From contig NC_065541.1 in assembly GCF_932294415.1 (NCBI RefSeq), positions 33,823,790 through 33,887,789 of the forward strand: a DNA stretch of 64,000 nucleotides, given 5' to 3'. Source of the DNA: Quercus robur. Taxonomy: Eukaryota; Streptophyta; Magnoliopsida; Fagales; Fagaceae. Shown here in pieces: positions 1-13,456 of this stretch (within the stretch, counting starts at the first letter, position 1; every line of letters begins with the position of its first letter). The position numbers and the translations under genes are program-made. Below the pieces are notes generated by a model. The model was not told the origin of the DNA. It ran no database searches and saw nothing but the letters and a program-made list of their open reading frames with translations.

Positions 1-700
1 AAAAAAAATTAAAAAAAATACTCCAAGATTGAAAAACCATAACATAAATATATAAATGAAAGGCATTGGCCTAAATTAAACTAGCAATTAAAATTCAAAA
101 TCTAAGGTTTCATAGTAACATAATAGTCTTTTGATAGGATGGTAGTATTGGAGGTAGACAAACAAGTGCATTTTTTTTTTATTCATTAGGTTTTCTCTTC
201 TTTAAATTCTAATATTATAACAAACTAAACCATTAAGAAGTCAATAAAGTGAGTCTATAGATTAATTTTACAAATTTCACAAATCCAGTCGGGTAATAAA
301 AACTCATTCAAGTTACACAAGTCGCCACAAACTTGTTAGGTTTGACCGGGTCTTATGCTTGTAAGGGGGTGGGTTGTGCTAGTGGTGTTGGATTGCCTCC
401 TACTGCACTAAGCCCAAGTTTTCTGGATAAGAGAGTCGGGACCGGCCCAGCTTCAGCTTAAGTTGGTCCGACTTGTGCGCAAACTAGGCCAAGTCTACCA
501 GGGACGTGTTCACGGCAGGCGAAACTGTTGCAGACAAATCGTGGCATGCAGACATAATAATAATAAAATAAACAGAAAATATCTAGCCACTTAATGGGGA
601 ATTGACTAAATAGCCCCTAAAATCAATTACAACAGTAATACTAATTGTTTTCTTTTTTTTATAGAAGAGAAAAAAACATAACAGAGGACATCAAATGTTA
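1..700. other. AT-rich stretch, no gene seen
   Basis: No open frame or RNA was recognised. The part from about 290 to 540 is more GC-rich than its surroundings and looks like old repeat DNA, but no element ends could be defined. Confidence 0.3.
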
Positions 701-2226
701 ATACGCATGGGTTAGTCGGAATATTAGGGGAAATCGACCGGAAATCCAATTCGCAGGAGCAGAACCACAAAGGGAAGAACGTTCCTCCTCAAAGCAGTCA
801 ATCTCTTAGGAAAGAGTCCTGCCGTAGAGGTTAACCGCCCTGAGGGAAACGGGTCTGAGTGGTTTTCTACGTAGAAACTCTCGAGTTTTTCTTACAGAGG
901 GCCGGATTTCATGAGGGAGAGAAGGAATCAATCTACCGGTGCATGCCCACCTTTCTAATTCTCACTATTTCTTTCTTTCTTCTCACTTCATTTTCTTTGC
1001 TATTTCTTTTAAGTTTTCTATTTCTTAGTCAAATTTCCTGTTATTTTTCTCCTTCTGTTCAAGGCAAGGCCCTCCTTTATAGTGCCTGCCGTAACTAGAC
1101 TTTATTGTTTTAGCCCTTAACTCCCTTTGTCTGGTCTGGGTGTACTGGCCAACCATTACTGTTCCGTCTGTGTGTTGCCCTCCCATCGCCAGACAAGGAA
1201 GAGTATTTTGTTTGCTAGTCTACTGTGGTACCCTTTCCTGCTACGGTCTGGGTTATTTCTCTCTCCCTATCTCTCATGCCATGCACCTAATGGTTCCAAC
1301 TCAACTTGCCTCTTTTGGGTAGTAAGCCATCCCAGCAGGACACCTCCCCAAAAGAGCCTGAGCCGGAACTTTCAAAATAGATTTTTCCCTTCTCCCCACC
1401 ACCAAACCACGCCCTCTGGTTCTCTAACCCCCTGACCTCACCATGCTCTGTATTGGCTGGGTACAGGCTAGTGGTGCCTGGGTCTTGCGTGTACCTTCAT
1501 TCCATATGTGTCCAAAACTTGTCTGCTGCCCATTCGTCTGCCGTGGTCTGAAGGCTCGCCGTCCGTGTTTTTTGACCTTTTATGTGGGCTGCTTTTTGTT
1601 TTCTCGCTCCTCTTAGGAGCTGGCCTTTATTTGATGATGTGTCTTACATTTCTTTGGCCCATTCCTTAGTTTCCTTATTTCTTGCAATGTCGTTCTGTTG
1701 GGCCTCTTTTAGGCCAGCCGTTTATTCCTTCTCTTAGTGGCTTGGCATGGCCACCGGTTTGCTTTTATTTATGGGCTCCTACGTCCCTTTTGACTTTTCC
1801 CTTGGGGCCTTCTTGGCCCATTTGCTCTCTTTGGGCTTCCTCGGCCCTTTTGCTAATTTTGTGTTCCTATGGGCTTTTTACTAACTTCATTGGACTTCCC
1901 TAATCCAATAACCTTATTCTCATTCTTGGGGTTTATGGGCCTGCCATAAACCCCTTACTTTCTTAATTTGCATTACTTTGGGTTTGCGGCAGCCCTTTCT
2001 TGCTTTTCTACCTCATACACTGCCCATGAGATGCTATTTCTCTCTTTCCGGGCTTCTTCAAGCTCATTTGCCTCTTCAAGACCCATTTGTTTATTTCTTG
2101 GGCATGTGATCCATTATTCCTGCCGCTTGGGCCTAATGGTTTTGCTGTCTGCTTTGTCAATTCTTTGTTGCCCTTGTTATTGGGCTTTCTTTCTTTTCAT
2201 CTGGATTCTCACAAATGGCCCTCAAC
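700..2226 (+). repeat. Pyrimidine-rich, LTR-like repeat relic
   Basis: From about 960 onward the plus strand is strongly C/T-rich and has many short open frames with no recognisable protein. The block ends in a CCTCAACA-type terminus near 2226. A similar C/T-rich block ends in almost the same way near 8397. This fits remnants of related LTRs, but no paired LTR, target duplication or 5' TG end was found, so the class and limits are inference. Confidence 0.3.
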
Positions 2227-2627
2227 AATGCTGAAACGATCCATTGAAACACCTTGATCGGTCTAGGTGTAAGGTCATCGGGTTTTCGATTCAAACAACT
2301 GGGCTAGTTCGGGTTTAATAACTATGCTTTCAAGTGTCTTTAGAGCATCCACATTGACAATTGTAAAATCACTAAGAAGCTATTTTAGCATCCTAAACAC
2401 CAAAAATATATACTACATCACAAATGGCCCTCAACAATGCTGAAACGATCCATTGAAATGCCTTGATCGGTCTAGGTGTAAGGTCATCGGGTTTTCGATT
2501 CAAACAACTGGGCTAGTTCGAGTTTAATAACTATGCTTTCAAGTGTCTTTAGAGCATCCACATTGACAATTGTAAAATCACTAAGAAGCTATTTTAGCAT
2601 CCTAAACACCAAAAATATATACTACAT
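2210..2627. repeat. Two-copy tandem repeat, 209-bp unit
   Basis: The units 2210-2418 and 2419-2627 are direct neighbours and differ at only a few positions. The unit joins the last bases of the preceding LTR-like block to a short AT-rich sequence ending in an AAAATATATACTACATCA run. This is a local tandem duplication with no coding content. Confidence 0.9.
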
Positions 2628-4840
2628 CAGAGGTGTTATAGGTTAAAAAAACTAGCTACAATCAGGGGCAGCGCCAAGCCTAATATGGGTTATTTAATCA
2701 CCCTAAAAAAAAAAACAAAAAAAAAAAACACTTGACCACCTTAAGAAAAACACTTAAACACCCTTAATAACAATTGAGCCCATTAAAAATGAAATTCAAC
2801 GTCTCCAAAATTTTGGTCCATTGAATGTTGAACCAAAAAATTGTGAGAAATACTATATTCACAACATTTTTGTAACAAATACTAAATAGTAGGTTGTTAC
2901 TAGTGCACAAAAAAATAATTTTAGTAGTAAGTTTAAATTAGAACTAGTAAAAACTTACCACTTAGGTTTTGTTGTGAAAGTGCTACAAAAATGTTGTGGA
3001 TGTAGCAATTCTCAAAAATTATTCAAACAAACAAATTAGCCTAAAAGCCCAAATCAAATATTTTACTGTGAAAGGAAATTTTAAAACTTTATGTATTTGT
3101 GTATATTTTTATTTTGTGATATTAATATATTCAAGTTTTATTTTTATTAAATTTTTTTAATGACCACCTTGAAAAAAATCCCTAGAGCCGCCGGGTGCCA
3201 CTGGCTACAGTGATCTTTTACTAGTAAGAGCATTTTATATTTGTGGTGCTAAGAGCATTAGTATTACACCCCCAAAATTGCTATTTTAGATCCAGATATA
3301 CCCAAAACCACAAACATTCAGGTTTGTATATCTTTTTTTTTTTTTTTTTCACACAACTACAGTAAATGGATATCAATAGCAATTATTGTAGTTGGTTGCT
3401 AAAAATTAAATGTAATTTTTTTATGGAAAATGCTAACAAGTGCCCTCAGGGCATTGGTTAATAATTCATTTTAGGAAAGTTTTGAGATCACTTTTATGGG
3501 AAATAAAAAAACTGTCAAAACATTAATTGTTTTTTTTTTCTTTTTCCATAAAAACTTTTTTTAACTGAATTGTTAACCAATGCACTAAAGACACTCGTTA
3601 GCATAATCCTTTTTTTATTCGTCTAACTTGTTTTACAATAATTTTCTCTCTCTTCCTTTAATTAAAAAAATCACTCTCCTATCTTTCTCTCTCTTTTCTC
3701 TATCTCTCACCAAACATCTTTCTCCCCTCTCTCACTACTCTCCTCTCTCTCCCATCTTAGCTCATTCTCTCTTGGTGCTAACAGCTAAAGCTTCAAAATT
3801 GAAGGCGACAACAATGGCAAAGGCTTGAAGATTGATGGTGACGGCAGCGACTTAAAGATGGGATGTTTCAATGGTTTCGTGGTGTTCGTGGGTTGTTTTT
3901 AATTTGTTGAGTGTCATGGGTTTGAGGCTTGGATTTGAATGGGTTATGGGTCATTAGTTGGTTTAAGTGTTTTGGTGGTGCTGTTTTAGTGGTCAGTGGT
4001 GCTAGGCTTTGGTTTCAGTGGTTGCATTGGGTTTGAATCATTGCAATTTGGGTAGCTGGCTCGTTGATTCAATGGTGGTGGTGGTTCGATGGTGGCTAGC
4101 TAGTTAGTTGTTTTAGTGATGGTTGGTTGGTTGGTTTGCAGTGGAAAGAGAGATAGAGATGAAAAGAGAGAAGAGATTATATTATTTTATTGGGTTGTAT
4201 ATAAAAATAAGAAATGGAATGTTGGAGTATTGTTAAATGAGTTGGTAAATTAGATAAAATAACTTTTTTGAATGTAAAATAGGTATTTTTTTAGAAACCT
4301 GAATGCAAATGTTCTACAAAATTTAGCTTTTAGCACCTCAAAAAAACTAATTTATCTATTTTAACATGTCATTTATCAATACACATGCATCTCATCTCTT
4401 ACTCTAGCATGTCAACCATTAAAATAATATAAATACCCATTAAAACAATACACACCCACAAAAATCCATAGCAACCACTGCTACCCAACCAACCACCATG
4501 ACCTGAAGACCACCACTATAGAACCTATTGAAATAACCACCAAAATCGCAACCTAGCAACCACTAAATCACAACCGCATCATCACCACCAATTGAGAAAA
4601 AAACAAAAACAAAATTGTGACCCACAACCTAATGATCCAATCAAACCCACGAACCACTGCCACCGAGACCAACAAACCATGTCAGACCATTGAAAACCAG
4701 GTCGGAACCAGAAACCATATTGGAACGTGAACCATGGAGGGAGGGAGAGAGAGAGAGACTATAAAACCCAATAAATAAAAAAATACTAATCTCATTGCAC
4801 ATGCTTCGCACTTGGTCTGAGTCTTTTATTTATTTATTAG
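2628..4840. repeat. Remnants of non-autonomous transposons
   Basis: Nothing coding is recognised. Sequences of the AGAGCATTnnnATT kind, typical of plant MITE ends, occur near 3248. A related run in the opposite sense lies near 4305, around a C/T-rich and G/T-rich core. A second relic with a GAGAGAGAG stretch follows to about 4800. Ends and target duplications could not be fixed. Confidence 0.3.
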
Positions 4841-6000
4841 GTTGAGTGTCATAATTTTCATTCATACTTTTTTTTTAGAAACAATTTTCATTCATCCTAA
4901 TTTTAGGTTTATGCATTTGTCTAATAATATTATACATTTGCGAACTACTTATACAACCATGAATTTCGTAAGGCTAGCTTCAAAAATTGAATACCAAAAT
5001 AACATTGAAATCATATGTACGTGTGTGGATATGTTCATTTTTTGGACCTAGCCTCATGAAACTCTTAGTTGTATCAGTAGTTTACAAATGCATAATAATA
5101 TTAGACAAACACATAAACCAAGTTACTACAACTTTAAAAATGAGGACCAACCTTCACTGTTGATGGTCGAAGCCAAGTTCCTCACAAACCCACAAAACTG
5201 AAAACCCAGAAATCAAATTAATAAGTTAATTCAAAAGTACAATCAACAAAACAAAACACAAACTAAACATATCTTACAGTACATTGGGGGCGTGGGGTTG
5301 TTAAAGCTTCAATGTATCTCATTAGCATCCAACATTATAGCCATGAAAAAACTCATTTACAATTTCAAAAGCTTCCAAGTGATCCATTGCTACAAACCCA
5401 ACAAAAACAAAAACCCAAAAAGCAAAAATCGAATTTCAGATTAAGAAGTGAAAGTTCTCCATTATTTAAAAAAAAGAAAAAAAAAAGAAAAAAAAAAGAG
5501 CTTTACTTGACCTAACCAAATCCAAAACGATAGAAATGGAGAACACAAAACCCAATAAATTTATAAAATTCTAACTGAAAAATAGTAAAACCGTGAGCAC
5601 CTAACAAAAATCCCAGCAAACCCATCCATTCCTCATCTTTGTGACTCATTAGAACACAAAACAACAACCCCATTCAACAAAATCCCAATATACCCATCCT
5701 CTTCCTTATCACTGTGACTCATCAAAACCCAAAACCAAAATCCAAAGACAACCCCAACCTCCCTTCAAGTTGAAGCAAGTGGTAAAGAAGCCAAGGTGGT
5801 TCAGTCGGACAGCGAGGTGGCAGTGAATGATAGATAAGTTGGGAGTCATGGTGGTGGGATCGAACAACCTCGACTTTGCTGCCAATGAAGCTTAACCCTT
5901 TTGTCTCCAACCCCCCCCCCTTTATGATTCTCTCTCTCTCTCTCTCTCATGTGAGTTTTGTGTTTGATGAATGTTTTGTTAATTAAAAAAAAGGGTAAAC
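4841..6000. other. AT-rich region, no gene seen
   Basis: Low-complexity A-rich and T-rich DNA with a (CT)n run near 5930-5948. Short open frames here have no recognisable domain and a biased composition. Part of it (5300-5900) resembles the interior of Mutator-like relics. Confidence 0.3.
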
Positions 6001-8430
6001 CATAATATACTTGTGGGGGTCAAAAACTCCAACACTCTTACGGACTACAATGACTAGGTAAGTGACTTGCATAATTTATTTATCAGGAACATAGGGTAGA
6101 AATTCCACAGAAGGAGACCTAAACACCTAATTATCAAGATAGAAGGACATGAAAATAATTCTATGATGTATAAACTACATTCCCGAGGTACCAGGAGTAA
6201 GCCAGAAAGCAAAAATAAAAAGTCCCTCTCCCTAACTTGGGTAATTCTATCTTTTGTTCTTCTTCTGATTTTTTTTTCCTCTTAATATTTCCTAAACCCC
6301 TCTTTGTTGCAGCCTCCTCCCCTTTTATATGCAATTTTCCTTCCCTTATCTCCCTAACTAACCTGCTCTTAGCTTGATTTTTGGGATACTTGTCACATTC
6401 CCCCTCTGCTCTCTCCCCCCCCCCCCCCACCCTTATAGGACTTTTAGGGATGTTTGCACTGTTCAGGATATCTTATATACATTTAATGTGAAAGAGATTA
6501 GGTAAAGAACCTCTCATTGATACGAAGGAGACTGACAAAGGACCATCCATGCTTGTTACCTTGGATAAGAGTTTCAGTATTGATGGCTAACTCAGATCTC
6601 CAGGGGAACTGTTTTGGTGAGTGTGAGGGTCCTTTTTTGGACGATACCCAGGCCCAAGTAGAAACGAGGATCCTGGGCCCTTTACTTGTTGTTTGGTGGA
6701 TTGGGCTTGGTTCACCGCAGCTAAATGGGGCTAATTACAAATCACATTATGTGTAAGTCACATAAAGCTTCTCAAGGCAAAAATGCGATTCCTCTTAAGC
6801 AATAAAATACCATTATAAGTGTTTTGTGTCATGAAATGACCTTTTACTCTTACGAAACAAGTAAAATAATTATTCATAATATTCATAATGAGAGAGAGAT
6901 TGAAATAGAGTATTTAAGACTTATATTTTATTGTGTAAACATTTAAAAGAATTCCTTCACTTGGTACCCCGGGCGTACTATCGTGGTACCTTGAATGTAC
7001 TGTTGTGGTTCCCAAGGGTATTAGGCCTGTAAGAACCCAGGATGCTAATTTTATAAACCATACGATCTTTCTCCATGCTTATTATGCAATAGAGTTTTGT
7101 CATTTCCCTTTACCTCTATAGGTCCTGCATAAGAACACATTATACAATACACATATCTTCAAATAATTGTTAGTTTCTTAGATTAGGATATACATTTTAA
7201 TATATATACATATATGTAAATGAATTTCATGAGAATGATTCAGCCACAAGAATCCTGGCCCCAATTCTCATAGACTTAGTGCTTTTGCACAAGACTTGTG
7301 GGATTTGGAACTCAAGTTCAAGTGGTTTTACTTGGGCATTACCTTCCAAGATAGTTAGGTGAGGGGGATTTTTATGGGAGAGAGTGATATCTGATGTGTG
7401 CATGTTTTGGCATATGTTTCTTTGGAGACTAAGTGATATTTTGAATGATCTCAAGGATATAGGACAAATTCCTTCACCTTGGCTCTCTTATTTTGTTTTT
7501 TTTTTTTCTTTCTCTTCCTTGCTGGGCTATTTAAGCTCTAAGAATATATGTTTTGAACCTCTGAATTCTACCCATGAATCTCCATTTTTCTCCCCCAAAA
7601 AATCCTCCTTTCTGCTATGCCTTAGTGTTCCTTTTATAGCAGACTTGGTTCGATACCCCGGGCGAGGACGCCCCAGGTCTGCTGGGTAAAACCATGTCCT
7701 CTGGAACCTGAAAATGTGCATTAGGCAAAGGTTTAGCTTATTTAGGCAATTATAACTCAAAAGGGGCATTTGGCTTTAGCTATAAATGAAAGATTCCTTC
7801 TTGGAAAGTCAAAAGGAATGGGTGGGCTGCTCAGTGTACTGTGACAGTTTTAGTTGAAAATGACAATTGAGAGGAAATTGTGAGGAGGTATCATGCACAT
7901 GGGGGAATTGAGTTTTCCATTGGTTCATGCATTCCAAGCAAATATATGAACTAAAGGAAGCCCTCGGGATCCTCCTTTCACCAAAAATCACTCCCCTACC
8001 AACCAAACCATTTCTCCCTTACTATCCACTCGGGATCCCACAGGCTTGGACCATGGGTTACAAAGATAATATCTGGTTTTGCTAGATTTTTTTAATACCT
8101 TTTGTTGGAAATATTAACATACATCTTGCTGCATATCCTCTAGTCTTATTGGGATCCTTCTTCTTGCTGCATATCCTCTGGCCCGCCAGGATCCTTCCTC
8201 TGGCCTAACCGAGATCCTCTTCTTTTTTCTTTTTTCTTTATTATTATTATTATTATTCCTTTCTTTTTCCTTCTTTTTGGGATTTTGAGCCTTCATGGTC
8301 CTTCTTAACTTCATGAATTGAGCCTTCTTTTGTTAAGGCCCATGGTCTTTCTTTACTTTTCATGGAATGAGCTTTCTTGTGAAATTTTGGTCCTCAACAA
8401 TGAGTTACTCTTTACTCTTCAGGCACTCTA
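6000..8430. repeat. LTR-like repeat relics
   Basis: A patchwork of C/T-rich blocks with promoter-like CTTTTATATGC and CTTTTATAGC motifs (near 6323 and 7632), and imperfect short repeats built on CATATCCTCTGGCC-like words near 8130-8215. The terminus near 8397 resembles the one at 2226. No gag or pol coding was seen. I read this as decayed LTR sequence, without firm ends. Confidence 0.3.
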
Positions 8431-8512
8431 GCTTCTATCCGCAATGAAGGAACTGACCCATCTCTTCAAGTATGATCTTTTGGGCCTTTGGACCTTGGCC
8501 TAGAATCAAGTC

Positions 8513-8532
8513 CCCCCCCCCCCCCCCCCCCC
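8513..8532 (+). repeat. Poly-C tract
   Basis: An uninterrupted run of about 20 C followed by A-rich sequence. The length is likely variable or assembly-sensitive. Confidence 0.8.
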
Positions 8533-8758
8533 AAAAATAATACTTATAAAGAACTTTCCGATTCTAAGCCCCAAATTGTAAATCCTTTTATTTCTTACCC
8601 AAAATCTCTTAGGATCTTGCATAATTTAATTTTTTTTTTTTTTTTTACAATAGCATTTTTAGATTTTTTATTTTCTCTTATTTTTTTAATATATATCTTT
8701 TTTTGGAGGGGATAGACATAAAAGGGGACTAAAAAAAACATATTTACCATTGTTTTTA

Positions 8759-10357
8759 GGCGTAAATGCTATTTTCGTCCCTACATTTTGGGGTCATTTC
8801 TATTTTGGTCCCTACATTTCTATTTTACTACTTTTAGTTCCTAAACCAATTAACGCGTGTCATTTAAGTCCTTACCGTCAGCCAACTAACAAAAAAAGCT
8901 GACTTGGCTAACGGTACATTAAAATAATAATTAAAAAAAATCTATTTTGACATTAAAAAAGACACATTAGCATCTAAATTAAAAAAATTAATTTTAACTA
9001 AATAAAAAAAAATTACAAACAAAAAATCATATTAATGGAGATCTCAGATCCTTGAACAAGAACAATAAGATTAGAAACCTATAAACTCATAAATTTCACA
9101 TTCAAATTATCAAATTCCTATTCCATATTCATCTTGATCATGAACACACAAAAACAACAAACTCAGAATATTCAATCCCAAGAACAAAAGAATAGAAACC
9201 CAAAATATTCCAAAATTTGTACACAAATTTTTCCACAAAAATCAATTGTACACAAACACCAACCCAGATCTGAATGGTTTTTTTTTTTTCCTTTCCTTTT
9301 TTATGTTCTTATCAGGAGCAGATCTGGGTTTGGAGCAGATCCAATGGCGCCATTTCTGGGTTTGGAGCAGATCTGGGTTTAGGTTAAAAAACTCCTAATA
9401 CTTTTCTTTGCCACTTCTTTCATTTCGTTTAAGCCAAAACTAAAAATGGCTGCTATTGCTGCTTCCATTTCTTCAACGAGCTTATTCTCTCCCTACACTC
9501 TCGCTCGCCCCAAAACTCACACTCCGTCGAAGATGCTTCCATTCCACGCACCGACGACAGATCGAAGTTGCTCCACCCCACACTTCGTCGAAGGTCTGAC
9601 GTCCACCCACACTTCGATGCAGCTCCACCCCACACTCTGACGCCACTCTGACGCAGCTCCACCCCACTCTCAGAAGCCATACCCACCTCCAACATCTTTG
9701 ATCTGTCGCCGGTGAAGCCAATCTATGGGTTTGGGTTTTGATTTGTGGAGGAGGAGGAGCATGACTGATTTGGGTCTGGGTTTTGAGGAGCGTGACGTGT
9801 AGGTTGCGATTTGGGTTTTGGTGGTGGTCGATCTGAGATTTTGGGTTGTCATGGTGGACATCAGCGTGGGGTCGTGGTGTTATGGGTGGACCTGGGTTCG
9901 TGGCGCCGTGGGTAGCAGCTCGCTGTGGGTCTTGGGTTTAGTTTTTGAGTTTAGCAGCTCGCCGTGCAGTGCTGTGAGTGGTTGATTTGAGTTTAGTTTT
10001 TCTGGGTTTGAGAAGTCCTGAGATTGAGTTTAATTTTTCTGGGTCTTGGGATTGAGTTTAATTTTGTTTTTTGGTTTAAATTGTCTAAAATAACTTTTTA
10101 AAAAAAATTAAAATGCTGACGTGGCATATAAAAATGCTAAATAATATTTTTTAATAATATTTTAATCACCACGTCAGCGTCATGTCAGCTAATAAGGTGT
10201 TCTGTTAGCCACGTCAGCTTTTTCTGTTAGTTGGCTAACGGTAAGGACTTAAATGACACGCGTTAATTGGTTTAGAGACTAAAAGTGGTAAAATAGAAAT
10301 GTAGGGATCAAAATAGAAATGACCCCAAAATGTAGGGATGAAAAGAGCATTTACGCC
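8759..10357. mobile_element. Mutator-like non-autonomous element (possible Pack-MULE)
   Basis: The two ends are inverted copies over about 165 bp, starting GGCGTAAATGCT on the left and ending AGCATTTACGCC on the right, with few mismatches. They are flanked by a perfect 9-bp duplication, TTGTTTTTA, at 8750-8758 and 10358-10366. Long terminal inverted repeats with a 9-bp duplication are the hallmark of MULEs. The interior carries no transposase. It holds a small frame that looks like a transit peptide start (9446) and G/T-rich repeats, so it is non-autonomous and may carry captured host sequence. Confidence 0.9.
9446..9640 (+). pseudogene. Possible captured gene start with transit-peptide-like N-terminus
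   Basis: This 64-codon frame inside the MULE begins MAAIAASISSTSLFSPYTLA. It is rich in Ala, Ser and Thr and lacks acidic residues near its start, as plastid transit peptides do. The 60 bp upstream are C/T-rich like a plant 5' leader. After about 30 residues the frame becomes His/Thr-rich, built on short direct repeats (CTCCACCCCACACTTCGTCG-like), which suggests loss of the original gene. The parent gene was not recognised. It could also be a chance open frame. Confidence 0.3.
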
Positions 10358-10366
10358 TTGTTTTTA

Positions 10367-11950
10367 ATAAAGGTGAGTTGTGGGATACAAATGAAGTGAA
10401 CCTCATTTTTTTTTTTTAAACCATAGGTAGGCAAAGTGATTTCAGGTGAAACCATATGTGGGTTTATTGCAATTACCTCAACAATCTAACATTTGCTTTC
10501 TATTTGGTCAGTTGCATTTAATGATTCAGGAATCTAGGGACCCAAGACTTGAATCGAAAACTAATGTTATGTTTGGTTTGATGTATCACTCAATCTCAAT
10601 TCTCATAACTCAGATCTTATAACCCTAACCCATATCTCATATCTTATTATCTATTTTTATCTTTAGCTCACTCCCAATTTGTTTGGATAAAAAATTGGCT
10701 TTAGTTTTTAGTTTGAAAACTCAATTTTATTTGAAAATGGTAGAGCACACACGTCTGATTAGGTTAGAATGATCCTCCCTCCTTACTCGCGTGAACATGC
10801 TCTTTCCCCAATTAAGACAACTCTCTAAGAATCGAAAAGGTCAAACCCAGCACCCAACTAAAAGAAAAAAACCAGCCACCCTACCTCATATCACCATTAG
10901 CAACCCACAAACCCACCAATTGCAACCCTAAAAAACCCAACACATTGTCGTTGTTTTCCATCCACCACTACACAAATCATAAAAAATCAAACTCATCCAC
11001 CATAGTAGACCCACTCACACCACCAACACCTTCAACACCACAACAAATTCTTATAAATAATAATAATAAAAAACTACAACAAATTACCCTATAAAATCCA
11101 CAAACTCTAAATATCAAATTCCAAGCCTATAAAGCACATCTTAACCTAATCTAAATGTAAATCACAACCCAAATTGGAGCTCTAATTTTGTTATTAGGCC
11201 TTTGTCATCTCTACCATCACCACGTGAAGTAGAAGAAGAAGAAGAAGAAGTTAAAAGAAAAACCAGTGTAAAGAAGAAATAAAGAAAGAAATAAAAGATA
11301 AAAGAAGAAGAAGAAGAAGCCAAAAGAAGAAACTAGGACGAAGAAGAAAGAAATAAATAGAAGATAAAAGAGAAAAGAAGAAAGAGAATAAACTAAGAGT
11401 AGAGAAACAAGAGTGAGGAAGAACTAAAGAAAGAAAGAAAAGAGAAAATAGGAAAGAGAATGAAAGAAGGAAAATGTGGTGTGTTGTGTCCAGGTCGAAG
11501 AAGAAAGAAGGAAACACTAGTTGAAAGAAAGAGATGAGAAGAAAAAAAAGAAAGAAGGAAGCATCAATTGAGAGAGAAAAAGAGAAGAAGAAAAATAGAA
11601 AAAGACCATTGGACCATATGTGTGGCTTGACTTGATGGAGACAAGGCATGACCATGGATCCTATACATCACCAAATATTTATAATAATGCCATGATATCT
11701 TAATTTCCATAACTTGGAAACTCCTAAAACTTGTTCCAAATTCTCATGACTCTAACTCATTTATTTTGAGTTTTGATTTATGAAAACTCAAAACAAAAAC
11801 TGAACCAAACAATGATTTTTTAGGTGGAGTAAACGAATTTTGAGTTTTGGAGTGATGAAAACTAAGTTTTGAGATAGGAAATTGGCTAAACCAAACACCC
11901 TCTGAGTTTTTCAAGGCTTGAAACCCGCTACACTACTTATGCAATTGGAG
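10367..11950. repeat. Repeat DNA with GA-rich core
   Basis: No gene is recognised. The left side (near 10570) carries TGTTTGGTTTG and the right side (near 11893) carries TAAACCAAACA, a weak inverted pair around a purine-rich core (11230-11620) of GAA, AAGA and GAGA runs. It is probably a non-autonomous DNA transposon, but no target duplication was found. Confidence 0.3.
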
Positions 11951-13100
11951 GCAATCGCATGTTGCTGAGTGGGTCAGGTTTTGTGGGTCTACGAATAGCC
12001 CCTATTACACCCATTAGATAATTTTGGAAAGGAGGGCCATTACTTTGGGCGGGCTTGGGAGCGATTTTCAAGTATTGTTGTTTAAAATGATGTAAAAACT
12101 GTGGTTTAAAATGTATTGTAAAATTACGTATTTAAAGTACTCATAATGCAAAAAATGTGTTTGATAGTGGTTTTCAAACAACATATTTAAAAATGTGAAA
12201 AAACATAATTGTGTGTTTGGTATGGGTGTGTATTTTTTTTTTAAAACGTAGGTAATTATATAACATGAACAGTACATTTAGTAGTATTTTAATTGATGAG
12301 ACAGAAATGTTCCTTTTAATGTTTCATTGTCTCTTTCTTTTCTCTTCACAAAAACCCAATTCTCTTTCTCTTCGTGCACTTTGTCCCTCTCAGCCCTAGG
12401 TCTTAGCACTTTGCTTCTCTTTTGTAGTTTATTTCTTTTGTGTTGCTCTAAATGTTTGGTTTGGTTTGTATTTTGTGGGTGGGGATTAAACTCAAATGGG
12501 TTTTCTTTTTTGGGTTTGGCATTTTGTTTCTATGGGTTTTGTTTTATTGGTAGGGATTAAATTCAAATAGGATTTGTTTGATTTGGAAGAAGAAGAAGAC
12601 TAGCACGGCAGCACCACAGCAAACACCAAAACAGAAAATGGTAGAATACAAGAAATTGGAGAGGAAGAAGGTGACTAGCCAGTAATAGGGTTTGTGCAAG
12701 AGAGAGAAAAAGAAAAGAAAAGTAAAGTAAAAAAGCCATGAAGGAGAAAAAAATAATGTGTGTTGTCTTGTCAATGGGTCTCATGAGTTTTAAAATATCT
12801 ACAACAATGCCATTGAATAATGTTACACAAAAACTAAAAATTGGCCTATATGTGTTTTCAAAATATAGTGTTTAAACTCCCTAAATTGAGATTATGATTT
12901 AAACACTCTTAGTTAAACAACCTTACCAAACACATTTTTTATTAGACCCATAGTTTTTAGTTTTTAAATGTTGAAATCTGTTGTTTGGAGTCACTTACCA
13001 AACCGACCCTTTATGATTAAAAAAAAAAAAAGTGTTAGGGAACGGATCCAATGTGCTTGTAGTTGCCCGGTTGCTCTAAAAAAATGAAAATTGTAGTTGC
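11951..13100. other. Non-coding region, transposon-like
   Basis: AT-rich. Words such as GTGTTTGGTA near 12210 and TACCAAAC near 12926 and 12990 suggest another decayed DNA transposon. Short open frames on both strands have a leucine/phenylalanine-heavy, low-complexity composition and are not believed. Confidence 0.25.
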
Positions 13101-13174
13101 CCAGTTAAATGGGCTTGCGTTTCTTTTGGTGATAGCGGGTTAACGGGGCACCTTGTTTTGCCCATCACATCTTC

Positions 13175-13456
13175 AGCCCAAAAGTCCCTTGTTTTTATTT
13201 TGGGCCGTAGGAGCTAATCCAGAAAAACGGCCCACAAAAAAAGGTTAAAAAGCAAAGTAAATTGCTATGTTCGATATTTCGAAGCCCATTTTCACTTAAA
13301 ATGAAATTGGGGGCAGGGTTAAAAAAACAAAAGAGAGGCAATTTTGTCATTATGAGATCAGTGTGAGGGCATTGTTGGTAAATAAATTAATTTCATTAAC
13401 TCGTGCGGCGGTATTGTTATTTGTTAGAATTAGGGTTTACGCCTCTTTGCTATAAA
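13175..13456 (+). promoter_or_regulatory. Promoter of snoRNA/translation-type gene: site II, telo-box, TATA
   Basis: Four site II motifs (TGGGCC or TGGGCT, either strand) lie at 13175-13180, 13201-13206, 13229-13234 and 13283-13288. A telo-box (TTAGGGTTT, reverse of AAACCCTAA) is at 13430-13438 and a TATAAA box at 13451-13456; a second telo-box lies downstream at 13550-13558. In plants this combination marks ribosomal-protein and snoRNA genes. The expected start of transcription would be near 13480 on the plus strand. The motifs are visible directly; promoter activity is inferred. Confidence 0.65.

Noticed and set aside
7640-7680. GGTTCGATACCCC-like word as a tRNA T-arm
   Set aside because: No matching acceptor stem, D-arm or anticodon arm could be drawn around it.
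11251-11655. 134-codon minus-strand frame rich in Phe, Leu and Ser
   Set aside because: It is the complement of a purine-rich simple-sequence tract; the composition explains the open frame.
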